This document shows positions 24,466 through 32,983 of a DNA stretch of 64,000 nucleotides, piece by piece. A program made the position numbers and the translations under genes. Position 1 is the first letter of the stretch. Each line of letters opens with the position of its first letter. Where the stretch lies: assembly GCA_947085045.1 (NCBI GenBank), contig CAMTUU010000001.1:248001-312000 (forward strand). Reading direction: 5' to 3'. The stretch comes from Pseudolysinimonas_A sp947085045 (GTDB taxonomy: Bacteria; Actinomycetota; Actinomycetes; Actinomycetales; Microbacteriaceae). The notes under the pieces are model-generated. The model made no database searches and was not told the origin of the DNA. It worked only from the letters and a program-made list of their open reading frames with translations.

Positions 24466-24865
24466 CTCCTTCATCACGACCGAGCCTCTCGACCGCGCCG
24501 CGCTGGAAGCCCAGGTGCTCACTGACACCGACGGCGCACTCGTCGTGTTCGAGGGCGTCATCCGCGACCACGACCACGGGCAGGGCGTGACGAGCCTCGA
24601 CTACCAGGCACACCCCGACGCGTCACGCTTCCTCGCGGAAGCCTGCGCCTCGGTGGCGGACGCCTCGGGGCTGAGGGTCGCGGCGGCGCATCGCATCGGC
24701 CACCTCGAGGTCGGGGATGTCGCGCTGGTCGCCGTCGTCGCCGCCGCGCACCGAGCCGAGGCGTTCGCCGCGTGCGCCGACCTGGTCGAGCAGATCAAGC
24801 AGCAGGTGCCGATCTGGAAACGCCAGCACCTCGCCGACGGCCCCTCGGAGTGGGTCGGTCTCTAG
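24458..24865 (+). CDS. moaE: Molybdopterin synthase large subunit
   Basis: A 135-residue MoaE that, with thiocarboxylated MoaD, adds two sulfurs to cyclic pyranopterin monophosphate. Conserved pieces are GALVVFEGVIRDHDHG near 28-43, RIGHLEVGDVALVAVVAAAHR near 75-95 and the active-site lysine region KQQVPIWKRQ near 118. It overlaps the MoaC-MoaB gene and ends in a stop that shares the palindrome CTAG with the stop of the convergent moaD gene. Confidence 0.95.
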   Translation: MSDSFITTEPLDRAALEAQVLTDTDGALVVFEGVIRDHDHGQGVTSLDYQAHPDASRFLAEACASVADASGLRVAAAHRIGHLEVGDVALVAVVAAAHRAEAFAACADLVEQIKQQVPIWKRQHLADGPSEWVGL

Positions 24866-25098
24866 CCGCCGGAGAACGGGGGAAGCACGTCGACCCGCGA
24901 GCCGAGGGCGCGCTCCGGGTCGCGGGTGACGACGCCGTCGACGAGGAACGACCCCTTCGCGAGCACCGGACCCAGGGCCGGGTGACTCGACAGCAGGGTC
25001 GCGCGCAGCTCGCCGACGGTCGAGGCGACGAGCGTCTCCTCCTCGCGACCGGCGGCCTCCGCTGCGGCGGCGAAGTACCGCACGACCACCTCAGCCAC
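24862..25098 (-). CDS. moaD: Molybdopterin synthase sulfur carrier subunit
   Basis: A 78-residue ubiquitin-fold protein (VAEVVVRYFAAAAEAAGREEE ..., read in parts) that ends in PPFSGG, the C-terminal Gly-Gly tail activated by MoeB and then thiocarboxylated. The central TLLSSHPALGPVLAKGSFLV and VDVLPPFSGG segments fit MoaD. The GTG start lies inside the end of moaA (8-base overlap), so the two are translated together. Its stop overlaps the convergent moaE stop. Confidence 0.92.
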   Translation of the reverse strand: MAEVVVRYFAAAAEAAGREEETLVASTVGELRATLLSSHPALGPVLAKGSFLVDGVVTRDPERALGSRVDVLPPFSGG

Positions 25099-26158
25099 CG
25101 ATGGCACCCATCGACCGCTCGGGCCGCACGAAATCGTCGGCGTCGATGCCGTGCCCGGCCTGCTTGTTCCACATCGCGCCGCGCCAGCGGAACGCGATGT
25201 CGGCATCCGTGGCCCCTCCGCGCAGGAGGGCACGCAGATCCGTCTCGTCGTCGCCGAACAGGCAGGACCGCACGGTCCCCTCTGCCGTGAGGCGGGTGCG
25301 GTCGCAGGCGGCGCAGAACGAGCGGGTGACCGAGGCGATGATGCCCACGGTCGAGGACGTGCCGTCAACGAACCAGTCCTCGGCGGGAGCCGAGGGGTCG
25401 TCGCGTCCGGCGGGGGTGAGCGCGAACCGCGAACCGAGGGCGTCGAGCAGCTCCTGCGCCGAGACCAGGTTGTCGCGCCGCCAGGTCTCGTCGGCGTCGA
25501 GCGGCATCTGCTCGATGAACCGCAGCCGCACGTCGTTCGCCAGAGCCCAGGCCAGCAGGTCGCCGGCATCCGGAAGCGTCTCGCGCAGCGCGACGGCGTT
25601 GATCTTGATCGGCCCCAGGCCCGCGGCGCGGGCTGCGTCGAGGCCGCGCAGCACCGCCGGCAGCCGATCGCGCCGGGTGACGGCGGCGAAGTGCTCGCGG
25701 TCGATGGTGTCGAGGGACACGTTGATGCGGGTGAGTCCGGCCTCGGCCAGCGCAGCCGCCTTGCGGTCGAGCCCGAGACCGTTGGTCGTCATCGCCAGCG
25801 GGACGCCGGGCGCGATCGACGACGACGCGCGGATGATGTCGACCAGGTCGGCCCGGGTCAACGGCTCCCCGCCGGTGAAGCGGATCTCGCGCACCCCGAG
25901 GTCGTGCACCGCGATGCCGACCAGCCGCCCGATCTCGTCGGCGGACAGCAGGTCGCGGGTCGGGATGACCGGCAGACCCTCGGCGGGCATGCAGTAGGTG
26001 CAGCGCAGAGAGCAGGCCGAGGTGATCGAGACCCGGAGGTCGCGCGCGGTGCGACCGAACCGATCGACGAGTGCATCGGTGTCGGGGCGCCCCTCCGTCG
26101 ACGGCGCGGTGGCGGGGTCGCGACGCAGCACCGGGATACCGAGCGCGACGGACGACAT
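25091..26158 (-). CDS. moaA: GTP 3',8-cyclase
   Basis: This 355-residue radical-SAM enzyme makes 3',8-cyclo-GTP from GTP, the first step of molybdopterin synthesis. The N-terminal cluster motif CSLRCTYC (about 49-56) and the C-terminal cluster cysteines CAACDRTRLTAEGTVRSC (about 285-302) are both present, as are FTGGEPLTR and the C-terminal Gly-Gly (MGAIGG). The ATG follows a TAGGCT box by six bases, so the message is probably leaderless. It is divergent from the lipoprotein gene at 26233. Confidence 0.96.
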   Translation of the reverse strand: MSSVALGIPVLRRDPATAPSTEGRPDTDALVDRFGRTARDLRVSITSACSLRCTYCMPAEGLPVIPTRDLLSADEIGRLVGIAVHDLGVREIRFTGGEPLTRADLVDIIRASSSIAPGVPLAMTTNGLGLDRKAAALAEAGLTRINVSLDTIDREHFAAVTRRDRLPAVLRGLDAARAAGLGPIKINAVALRETLPDAGDLLAWALANDVRLRFIEQMPLDADETWRRDNLVSAQELLDALGSRFALTPAGRDDPSAPAEDWFVDGTSSTVGIIASVTRSFCAACDRTRLTAEGTVRSCLFGDDETDLRALLRGGATDADIAFRWRGAMWNKQAGHGIDADDFVRPERSMGAIGG

Positions 26159-26164
26159 CCACCC

Positions 26165-26170
26165 AGCCTA
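26165..26170 (-). promoter_or_regulatory. -10 box (TAGGCT) for leaderless moaA
   Basis: On the reverse strand TAGGCT ends six bases before the moaA ATG at 26158. Confidence 0.5.
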
Positions 26171-26177
26171 CGGCGGG

Positions 26178-26183
26178 GATAAT
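26178..26183 (+). promoter_or_regulatory. -10 box (GATAAT) for the lipoprotein gene
   Basis: GATAAT matches TATAAT at five of six positions and would give a leader of about 40 bases with an AAGGAGG site. It lies back to back with the moaA box in a 74-base divergent region. Confidence 0.45.
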
Positions 26184-26232
26184 CGCTCTCGCCGGAAAGC
26201 TGAGATTGACTGGCCCTACCAAGGAGGTTCCG

Positions 26233-27402
26233 ATGCGCGCCACTGCACGCCGGATCGCCGCGCGCAGCATCGCGGCCGTCGTCGTCGCCGGTCTCGCGCT
26301 GCCCCTCGCCGCCTGCTCCACGGGCGCGGCGGGCGGGGTCGGACTGATGCGCGACGGCTGCCCCGCCGACATCCGGATCCAGACCGACGACCTTCCGCGC
26401 GTCGAGTGGGGTTTCCTCTACAGCCTGCTCGACGCCGATGCCCTCGTCATCACCGAGCCCAAGCGCGGCCAGGACTCGGTGAGCGCTCCACTGCTCATCG
26501 GCGGCAAGCCCTCGGGTTCGACGCTGACGATCCTGCTCGGCGACCCCGATGACGGCGTCAGCGGCAACGTCGCGCTCTACGACGACCCGAGCATCCTCCT
26601 CGCCGCCGTCGACACCGACGCCGCCCTCCTCGACTCGGTGCGCTACCCGAGCGTCGGCGTCTTCGCCCCGCTGCGCCGCGACTCGCAGATCGTCTATTGG
26701 GACGCCGGCGTCTACTCGGGAGTGCGCAGCATCCGTCAGTTCGGCGCTCGCCTGACACCCGACGGCCAGACGCTCGCGTCCGTCGACTCGATCGCCGGCG
26801 ACCCCTTCAACGCGTTCGCGATCGGCAGCGGGCTGCTGACCACCGAGCAGGTCGTGACCGACGACGAGGCGGGCGTGGCCGGTTTCCTCGCCGGCGGCGG
26901 GGTTTCCGGCCGACTCGGCGACATCCTCCTCGATCCCTACCTGCTCGCGCTCCCCGGCGTCGGGTCGACGAACGCGGTCGCCTGGCAGCTGCTCGACCAG
27001 GCCGGATACCCCCGGGATGGCGGCGTGCTCGCGGCCCGTCCGCAAGCCCTGGTGCAGCGATCCGATTGCCTGACCACGCTCGTGCCGGTGATGCAGCAGG
27101 CGCTCGTGGACTACCTCGACGACCCTCAGAAGACGACGGAGCTGCTCGTCAGACTGTCGGCGGAGTTCGGCGACCCGGGTTACGACCTCGCGCTCGCGAC
27201 CGCCGCACTCGAGCTGTTCGACTCCGCGGACCTCGTCGGCTCGGGGCGCGACGGCACGATCGGCGACCTCGACTTCGGCCGCATCCGCGATCTGGTGGCG
27301 AAGGGGGTCCCGGCGTGGAAGACGGGGGGCCTCGACGTGCCCCCCGGGGTCGTGGCCGACGACATCGCCACGAACCGCTTCATCGACTGGTCGATCGGCT
27401 AG
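26233..27402 (+). CDS. Solute-binding lipoprotein, NMT1/THI5-like (orphan)
   Basis: A 389-residue secreted lipoprotein: signal peptide with Arg-rich start and lipobox LAAC at residues 24-27, then a periplasmic-binding-type body. The segment IRIQTDDLPRVEWGFLYSLL resembles the opening of NMT1/THI5-like binding proteins, where a D.P..E.G.LY pattern is usual. No permease or ATPase gene is adjacent, so it is an orphan binder or borrows a transporter. A strong AAGGAGG site lies five bases before the ATG. The ligand is unknown; the family binds pyrimidines, sulfonates or nitrate-like compounds. Confidence 0.65.
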   Translation: MRATARRIAARSIAAVVVAGLALPLAACSTGAAGGVGLMRDGCPADIRIQTDDLPRVEWGFLYSLLDADALVITEPKRGQDSVSAPLLIGGKPSGSTLTILLGDPDDGVSGNVALYDDPSILLAAVDTDAALLDSVRYPSVGVFAPLRRDSQIVYWDAGVYSGVRSIRQFGARLTPDGQTLASVDSIAGDPFNAFAIGSGLLTTEQVVTDDEAGVAGFLAGGGVSGRLGDILLDPYLLALPGVGSTNAVAWQLLDQAGYPRDGGVLAARPQALVQRSDCLTTLVPVMQQALVDYLDDPQKTTELLVRLSAEFGDPGYDLALATAALELFDSADLVGSGRDGTIGDLDFGRIRDLVAKGVPAWKTGGLDVPPGVVADDIATNRFIDWSIG

Positions 27403-27502
27403 CTCCGAGGCCGGTCGTGCGCCACTCGGAACCGCGAACAGCGGTTCGGCTCGATCACCCGGTCCACGTTCGACGAGGCAGCGGCGGGCGGGCGCAGACG
27501 CC

Positions 27503-27541
27503 GCACATCCGCCCTCGGTGCTCGACCGGGGGCGGATGTGC
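27503..27541. terminator. Bidirectional stem-loop between convergent genes
   Basis: GCACATCCGCCCTCGGT pairs with ACCGGGGGCGGATGTGC (17 pairs, one G-T) around the loop GCTCG. It lies between the ends of the lipoprotein gene and ilvC, as expected for a terminator serving both strands. There is no clear T run. Confidence 0.75.
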
Positions 27542-27573
27542 AAGCCGGAACGGTCAGGTTCCGCTCGAGGAAC

Positions 27574-28599
27574 TCAGCGCGCGGCGCTGCCCTCCGTGTA
27601 ATCCGAGTCCTGCTGCTTCCAGGCGAACAGCGCCCGCAGCTCCTTGCCGGTGGCCTCGATCGGGTGCGCGGCACCCTTCGCGCGCAGGGCGAGGAACTCG
27701 GGGGCGCCGGCATCCTGGTCGCCGATGAAGCGGGTCGCGAACGCACCCGACTGGATGTCGGCGAGCACCGCCTTCATGTTCTCCTTCACCGACGGGTCGA
27801 TGACCCGCGGGCCGGAGACGTAGTCGCCGTACTCGGCCGTGTCGGAGACCGACCAGCGCTGCTTGGCGATGCCGCCCTCCCACATGAGGTCGACGATCAG
27901 CTTCAGCTCGTGGAGCACCTCGAAGTAGGCGATCTCGGGCTGGTAGCCGGCCTCGACGAGGGTCTCGAAGCCGTACATGACCAGCTGCGAGGTGCCGCCG
28001 CAGAGCACCGACTGCTCACCGAACAGGTCGGTCTCGGTCTCTTCGGTGAAGGTCGTCTTGATGACGCCGGCGCGGGTGCCGCCGATCGCCTTCGCGTACG
28101 ACAGCGCGGTGTCCCAGGCGTGACCCGACGCGTCGCGCTCGACGGCGATGATGTCCGGGATGCCACGGCCGGCGACGAACTCGCGACGCACCGTGTGGCC
28201 CGGAGCCTTCGGGGCGATGAGGATGACGTCGACGCCCTCGGGCGCGTCGATGTAGCCGAAGCGGATGTTGAAGCCGTGCGCGAAGGCGAGCGTCTTTCCC
28301 TCGGCCAGGTTCTCCTTGATGGAGTCGTTCCAGATGCCGCGTTGGTGCTGGTCGGGCGCGAGGATCATGATCAGGTCGGCCCACGTCGTGGCCTCCGCGA
28401 CGCTCTTCACCTCGAAGCCGTCCTCGGTCGCCTTCGCGGTCGACTTCGAGCCGTCCTTGAGCGCGATGACGACCTCGACGCCCGAGTCGCGCAGGTTCTG
28501 CGCGTGGGCGTGGCCCTGCGAGCCGTAGCCGACGATCGCGACCTTCTTGCCCTGGATGAGGGAGAGGTCGGCGTCCTTGTCGTAGAAGATCTCAGCCAT
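27574..28599 (-). CDS. ilvC: Ketol-acid reductoisomerase
   Basis: This 341-residue class I enzyme isomerises and reduces acetolactate or acetohydroxybutyrate, the second common step of Val, Ile and Leu synthesis. The Rossmann motif VAIVGYGSQGHAHAQNLRDSG is at about residues 19-39, with Arg/Ser positions for NADPH. The Mg2+-binding acidic stretch TETDLFGEQSVLCGG lies near 190. Length matches short-form IlvC. A purine-rich leader with AAAAGGAAG precedes the ATG. It is last in ilvDBNC, 24 bases after ilvN. Confidence 0.97.
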   Translation of the reverse strand: MAEIFYDKDADLSLIQGKKVAIVGYGSQGHAHAQNLRDSGVEVVIALKDGSKSTAKATEDGFEVKSVAEATTWADLIMILAPDQHQRGIWNDSIKENLAEGKTLAFAHGFNIRFGYIDAPEGVDVILIAPKAPGHTVRREFVAGRGIPDIIAVERDASGHAWDTALSYAKAIGGTRAGVIKTTFTEETETDLFGEQSVLCGGTSQLVMYGFETLVEAGYQPEIAYFEVLHELKLIVDLMWEGGIAKQRWSVSDTAEYGDYVSGPRVIDPSVKENMKAVLADIQSGAFATRFIGDQDAGAPEFLALRAKGAAHPIEATGKELRALFAWKQQDSDYTEGSAAR

Positions 28600-28623
28600 T
28601 GGTTTTTCTTTCTTCCTTTTCGG

Positions 28624-29133
28624 TCAGTTCTTGAAAACGCGTTCGGTGATGCTCTTGCCGCCGCGGCCGATCGCGAGGAGGCCCGACTGGGCGATCTCCT
28701 TGATCCCGTAGGGCTCGAGCATCCGCAGCAGGGCCTGCACCTTGCCGCTGTCGCCGGTCACCTCGACCACCAGGGCGTCGGGGGCGACATCGACCACGCG
28801 GGCGCGGAAGAGAGTCACCGCCTCGAGGACCTGCGAGCGGGTGCCGTTCTCGACCTTCACCTTGACCAGCAGGTGCTCCCGCTGCACGGAGGCTTCTGGA
28901 TCGAGCTCGACGATCTTGATGACGTTCACCAGCTTGTTGAGCTGCTTGGTGACCTGCTCGAGCGGCAGCTCCTCGACATCCACCACCACGGTGATGCGCG
29001 AGAGCCCTTCGATCTCGCTGTGCCCGACGGCGAGCGATTCGATGTTGAACCCACGGCGGGCGAACAAGCCCGCAACGCGGGTGAGCAGGCCGGGCTTGTC
29101 CTCGACGAGGAGCGAGAGCACGTGACGGGACAT
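28624..29133 (-). CDS. ilvN: Acetolactate synthase small (regulatory) subunit
   Basis: A 169-residue ACT-domain protein (HVLSLLVEDKPGLLTRVAGLF at the N-terminus, then SLAVGHSEIEGLSRITVVV) that activates the large subunit and confers valine feedback control. Full length compared with ilvN/ilvH of other actinobacteria. It begins three bases after ilvB ends, ensuring matched synthesis. Confidence 0.96.
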   Translation of the reverse strand: MSRHVLSLLVEDKPGLLTRVAGLFARRGFNIESLAVGHSEIEGLSRITVVVDVEELPLEQVTKQLNKLVNVIKIVELDPEASVQREHLLVKVKVENGTRSQVLEAVTLFRARVVDVAPDALVVEVTGDSGKVQALLRMLEPYGIKEIAQSGLLAIGRGGKSITERVFKN

Positions 29134-29136
29134 GGC

Positions 29137-30993
29137 TTACTCCTCTTCCCAGGTCGGCGCGAGGTCGCGGGCGTACTGCACCTGCGAGTTGCCGACGCCC
29201 TGCGGCACCATCGGCCACACCATCGCGTCGCGGCTGACGATGAAGTCGATGACGACGGGCCGGTCGTTGGTCTCGATCGCCAGCTTGATCGCGGGGTCGA
29301 TCTCTTCGGGCTTCGTGACGCGGATGCCGAGGGCGCCGTACGCCTCCGCCAGCTTCACGAAGTCGGGCACCATGCGGGTCTGCTGATCGACACCCGTGTG
29401 TCCGGTGTTGAGATCGGTGAACGAGTGGCGGCCGTCGTAGAACAGCGACTGCCACTGGCGCACCATCCCGAGCGAGCTGTTGTTGATCACCGCGACCTTG
29501 ATCGGGATGTCGTTGATCGTGCAGGTCGCCAGTTCCTGGTTGGTCATCTGGAAGCAGCCGTCGCCGTCGATCGCCCAGACCAGGCGGTCGGGCTGGGCGA
29601 CCTTCGCGCCCATCGCGGCGGGCACCGAGTAGCCCATCGTGCCCGCGCCGCCCGAGTTCAGCCAGGCGTTCGGGCGCTCGTACTTGATGAACTGCGCGGC
29701 CCACATCTGGTGCTGGCCGACGCCTGACGCGTAGATCGCCTCGGGCCCGGAGAGCTGCCCGATGCGCTCGATGACCGTCTGCGGCGCGAGCAGGCCGTCG
29801 TCCGGGTCGTCGGTGTAGCCGAGGGGGTAGTTGGTCTTCAACTGGTTCAGCCGCGTCCACCACTCCGAGATGTCCCCGGGCGCCGTTCCGTCGCGGTCGC
29901 CGGTCTTCGCGGCTGACCCCTTGGGACCCCCGGCGGCGGCCGACGCGACGTCGGCGAACGCGTCGAGCAGCTCGGGCAGCACGTCCTTGAGGTCGCCCAC
30001 GATCGGCACGTCGGCGTGCTTGATCTTGCCGATCTCCGCCGGGTCGATGTCGACGTGCACGATCTTCGCGTTCGGCGCGAAGTCGGCGACCTTGCCGGTG
30101 ACCCGGTCGTCGAAACGCGCCCCGAGCGCGACGATGAGGTCGCTCTCCTGGAGGGCGAGCACCGCGGGCACCGTGCCATGCATGCCGGGCATGCCCAGGT
30201 GGTGCGGGTGGGAGTCGGGGAACGCACCGCGCGCCATCAGTGTCGTGACGACCGGAAGTCCCGTGCGGTCGGCGAGCTTCAGCAGCTCTTTCGCGGCTGA
30301 AGCGCGGACGATCCCGCCGCCGACGTAGAGCACCGGGCGCTTCGCCTGGAAGATCATCTCGGCCGCGGCGGTGATCTGCTTGCCGTGCGCCTTCGTCACC
30401 GGACGGTAGCCGGGCAGGTCGAGCTTCGGCGGCCAGGAGAAGGTCATCGACCCCTGCTGGGCGTCCTTGGTGATGTCGACGAGAACGGGGCCGGGGCGTC
30501 CGGTCGAGGCGATGTGGTACGCCGAGGCGAGCGCGGCGGGCACGTCTTCGGCCTTCTTCACGAGGATCGAGTGCTTCGTGATCGGCATCGTGATGCCGAT
30601 GATGTCGACCTCCTGGAAGGCATCCGTTCCCATCGAGGTCGAGAACACCTGGCCGGTGATCGCGAGCAGCGGGACCGAGTCCATGTAGGCGTCGGCGATC
30701 GCCGTGACGAGGTTCGTCGCGCCGGGGCCGGAGGTGGCGATCGCGACGCCGACCTTGCCCGAGGCGGCGGCGTAACCCTCGGCGGCGTGGCCGGCGCCCT
30801 GTTCGTGCCGGGTGAGGATGTGCCGGATCGTCGTCGACGACATGAGCTCGTCGTAGAACGGCATGATCGCACCGCCCGGGATGCCGAAGACGTCGGTGAC
30901 GCCCAGCTTCTCGAGCGAGGCGAGGATCGCGCCGGACCCCGTCATCAGGTTCGGATCGCGGGGAGGTGCTGCGGGAGCTGCGTCGGCAGTCAT
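29137..30993 (-). CDS. ilvB: Acetolactate synthase large subunit
   Basis: This 618-residue ThDP- and FAD-dependent enzyme condenses two pyruvates, or pyruvate and 2-oxobutyrate. Visible are the catalytic Glu region LTRHEQGAGHAAEGYA near 75, the FAD-domain GGGIVRASA, and the ThDP/Mg motif GDGCFQMTNQELAT with later NNSSLGMV near 500. The start MTADAAPAAPP is chosen because a GAGGA site lies before it; upstream in-frame sequence is inside the ilvD gap and unlike the family. It follows ilvD by 34 bases. Confidence 0.96.
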   Translation of the reverse strand: MTADAAPAAPPRDPNLMTGSGAILASLEKLGVTDVFGIPGGAIMPFYDELMSSTTIRHILTRHEQGAGHAAEGYAAASGKVGVAIATSGPGATNLVTAIADAYMDSVPLLAITGQVFSTSMGTDAFQEVDIIGITMPITKHSILVKKAEDVPAALASAYHIASTGRPGPVLVDITKDAQQGSMTFSWPPKLDLPGYRPVTKAHGKQITAAAEMIFQAKRPVLYVGGGIVRASAAKELLKLADRTGLPVVTTLMARGAFPDSHPHHLGMPGMHGTVPAVLALQESDLIVALGARFDDRVTGKVADFAPNAKIVHVDIDPAEIGKIKHADVPIVGDLKDVLPELLDAFADVASAAAGGPKGSAAKTGDRDGTAPGDISEWWTRLNQLKTNYPLGYTDDPDDGLLAPQTVIERIGQLSGPEAIYASGVGQHQMWAAQFIKYERPNAWLNSGGAGTMGYSVPAAMGAKVAQPDRLVWAIDGDGCFQMTNQELATCTINDIPIKVAVINNSSLGMVRQWQSLFYDGRHSFTDLNTGHTGVDQQTRMVPDFVKLAEAYGALGIRVTKPEEIDPAIKLAIETNDRPVVIDFIVSRDAMVWPMVPQGVGNSQVQYARDLAPTWEEE

Positions 30994-31027
30994 GAGATTC
31001 CTCGAAGAGATGGATGTCTGAAGGCGA

Positions 31028-32746
31028 CTACCCCGTGACCGCGCCCTCGGCGGCCGAGTGCACGAGCTTGGAGTACTTCGCGAGAACGCCACGGGTATAG
31101 CGCGGAGGCAAGGGAGCCCAGCCAGAGCGGCGGCTCTCCAACTCGGTCGGATCGACCAGTAGGTCGATCGACCGGGCTGCGATATCGACCCGTATCAGAT
31201 CACCATCTCTCACGAAGGCGATCGGACCTGCGTCCACTGCCTCGGGAGCGATGTGGCCGATGCACAGGCCGGTTGTGCCGCCTGAGAATCTGCCGTCCGT
31301 CAATAGTAGGACATCTTTTCCGAGCCCCGCGCCCTTGATGGCCGCGGTGATCGACAGCATCTCGCGCATCCCGGGCCCGCCCTTGGGACCCTCGTAGCGG
31401 ATGACGACGACGTCGCCGTGCTGGATTTCGCCGTTGGTGAGGGCGTCCATGGCGGCGCGCTCGCGCTCGAACACCCGCGCGGGCCCCTCGAAGATCGCGG
31501 CGTCGAAACCGGCCGTCTTGACGACCGCACCCTCGGGAGCCATCGAGCCCTTGAGGATGGTGATGCCGCCGGTCGCGTGGATCGGGTTGTCGAGCGTGTG
31601 CAGCACCTCGCCGTCGAGCGGCGGCGGGTTGAGCTCCTCGAGGTTCTCGCGCATCGTCTTGCCGGTCACCGTCATGACGTCACCGTGCAGGATGCCGGCA
31701 TCCAGCAGCGCCTTCATGAGCACCGGAACCCCGCCGCGGCGGTCGACATCGTTCATGACGTACTTGCCGAACGGCTTGAGGTCGCCGATGTGCGGCACCT
31801 CCGCGCCGATGCGGTTGAAGTCGTCGAGCGTCAGCTCGACCTCGGCCTCGTGCGCGATCGCGAGGAGGTGCAGCACGATGTTGGTGGAGCCGCCGAGGGC
31901 CATGCCGACGGCGATGGCGTTCTCGAAGGCTTCCTTGGTGAGGATCTGCCGGGCCGTGATGCCCTTGTTGAGCAGGTTGACGACGGCCTCGCCCGAGCGA
32001 TGGGCGTACATGTCGCGACGACCATCGGATGCTGCCGGGCTCGCGCTGCCCGGAAGGGAGAGCCCGAGCGCCTCGGCGACCGACGCCATCGTGTTGGCCG
32101 TGTACATGCCGCCGCAGGCGCCCATGCCGGGGGCGAACGCGCACTCGATGCGGTGCGCGTCTTCGAGGCTCATCGTGCCGGCCAGCACCCCGCCGACCGC
32201 CTCGAAGGAGTCGATGATCGTGATGTCCTTCTCGGTGCCGTCGCTGAGTCGCACCCAGCCGGGTGCGATCGACCCCGCGTAGAGGAACACGGACGATAGG
32301 TCGAGGCGGGCCGCGGCCATCAGCATGCCGGGGATCGACTTGTCGCAGCCGGCGAGAAGCACGGAGCCGTCGAGGCGCTCGGCCTGCATGACGGTCTCGA
32401 CCGAGTCGGCGATCACCTCACGGGAGACGAGGGAGAAGTGCATGCCTTCGTGACCCATCGAGATGCCGTCGGAGACGCTCACGGTGCCGAACTGGAGCGG
32501 GTAGCCGCCGCCGGCGTGCACACCCTCCTTGGCCGCGCGGGCCAGGCGGTCGAGCGAGAGGTTGCAGGGCGTGATCTCGTTCCACGACGATGCGATGCCG
32601 ACCTGCGCCTTGTCCCAGTCCGCGTCGCCCATGCCGACGGCGCGCAGCATCCCGCGGCTCGTGGTGGCTTCGATGCCGTCGGTAACGGTGCGGGAGCGGG
32701 GCTTGTGGTCGATGGGCGCGCCAGCAGAAGGGGGTGTTTCCGGCAT
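31028..32746 (-). CDS. ilvD: Dihydroxy-acid dehydratase
   Basis: This 572-residue Fe-S dehydratase makes the 2-oxo acid precursors of Val and Ile. The cluster-ligand cysteines are seen in TPCNLSLDRL near 58, AGCDKSIPGMLMA near 125 and GACGGMYTANTMA near 195. The catalytic Ser region is TDGRFSGGTTGLCIGH near 480. It opens the ilv operon. The ATG lies six bases after a TACCCT box, so the operon message may be leaderless. A downstream stretch (near 31300) uses less GC-rich codons than its surroundings, without loss of conserved residues. Confidence 0.95.
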   Translation of the reverse strand: MPETPPSAGAPIDHKPRSRTVTDGIEATTSRGMLRAVGMGDADWDKAQVGIASSWNEITPCNLSLDRLARAAKEGVHAGGGYPLQFGTVSVSDGISMGHEGMHFSLVSREVIADSVETVMQAERLDGSVLLAGCDKSIPGMLMAAARLDLSSVFLYAGSIAPGWVRLSDGTEKDITIIDSFEAVGGVLAGTMSLEDAHRIECAFAPGMGACGGMYTANTMASVAEALGLSLPGSASPAASDGRRDMYAHRSGEAVVNLLNKGITARQILTKEAFENAIAVGMALGGSTNIVLHLLAIAHEAEVELTLDDFNRIGAEVPHIGDLKPFGKYVMNDVDRRGGVPVLMKALLDAGILHGDVMTVTGKTMRENLEELNPPPLDGEVLHTLDNPIHATGGITILKGSMAPEGAVVKTAGFDAAIFEGPARVFERERAAMDALTNGEIQHGDVVVIRYEGPKGGPGMREMLSITAAIKGAGLGKDVLLLTDGRFSGGTTGLCIGHIAPEAVDAGPIAFVRDGDLIRVDIAARSIDLLVDPTELESRRSGWAPLPPRYTRGVLAKYSKLVHSAAEGAVTG

Positions 32747-32752
32747 GTCACG

Positions 32753-32758
32753 AGGGTA
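32753..32758 (-). promoter_or_regulatory. -10 box (TACCCT) for the ilv operon
   Basis: On the reverse strand TACCCT ends six bases before the ilvD ATG. No attenuator or leader peptide for branched-chain amino acids is visible in the 137 bases back to the small reading frame at 32884. Confidence 0.5.
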
Positions 32759-32883
32759 CCGCTCGGCCGGGGGGCGTGCCGTCGCTCCCCGGCGGAGTCG
32801 AGGGCCACAGAGCGCATCCCGACGTATCGGAGCCTCGCGCGCGGGGGTCCGACACGTCACTGAACCCTCGATGGCGAGGAGTG

Positions 32884-32973
32884 TCAGTGGCCCTCGTGGT
32901 CGTAGTCGACCCCGGCAGCCGGGCCCTGCGCGAACGTGGCGCCGGTGTTCAGCGGGATGCTCGGGATGCTCAT
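32884..32973 (-). CDS. Putative 29-residue protein at the end of the Mrp operon
   Basis: Immediately after the MnhG stop the reverse strand reads TGA, GGAGAGGGGG, ATG: an excellent ribosome site placed correctly before a start codon. The frame encodes 29 residues, beginning MSIPSIPLNTGATFAQG and ending in an acidic, His-containing tail (DYDHEGH), then stops at 32884. It has no membrane helix. Position and ribosome site suggest a real small gene co-transcribed with the antiporter; no family is recognised. A chance frame is possible at this length. Confidence 0.5.
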   Translation of the reverse strand: MSIPSIPLNTGATFAQGPAAGVDYDHEGH

Positions 32974-32983
32974 CCCCCTCTCC

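Noticed and set aside
26190..26232. GCTGAGA and CCTACC in the leader of the lipoprotein gene, reminiscent of a TPP riboswitch
   Set aside because: The leader is only about 40 bases, the CCTGAT...GGTAAT half is missing and no aptamer stems can be drawn. The match is short enough for chance.
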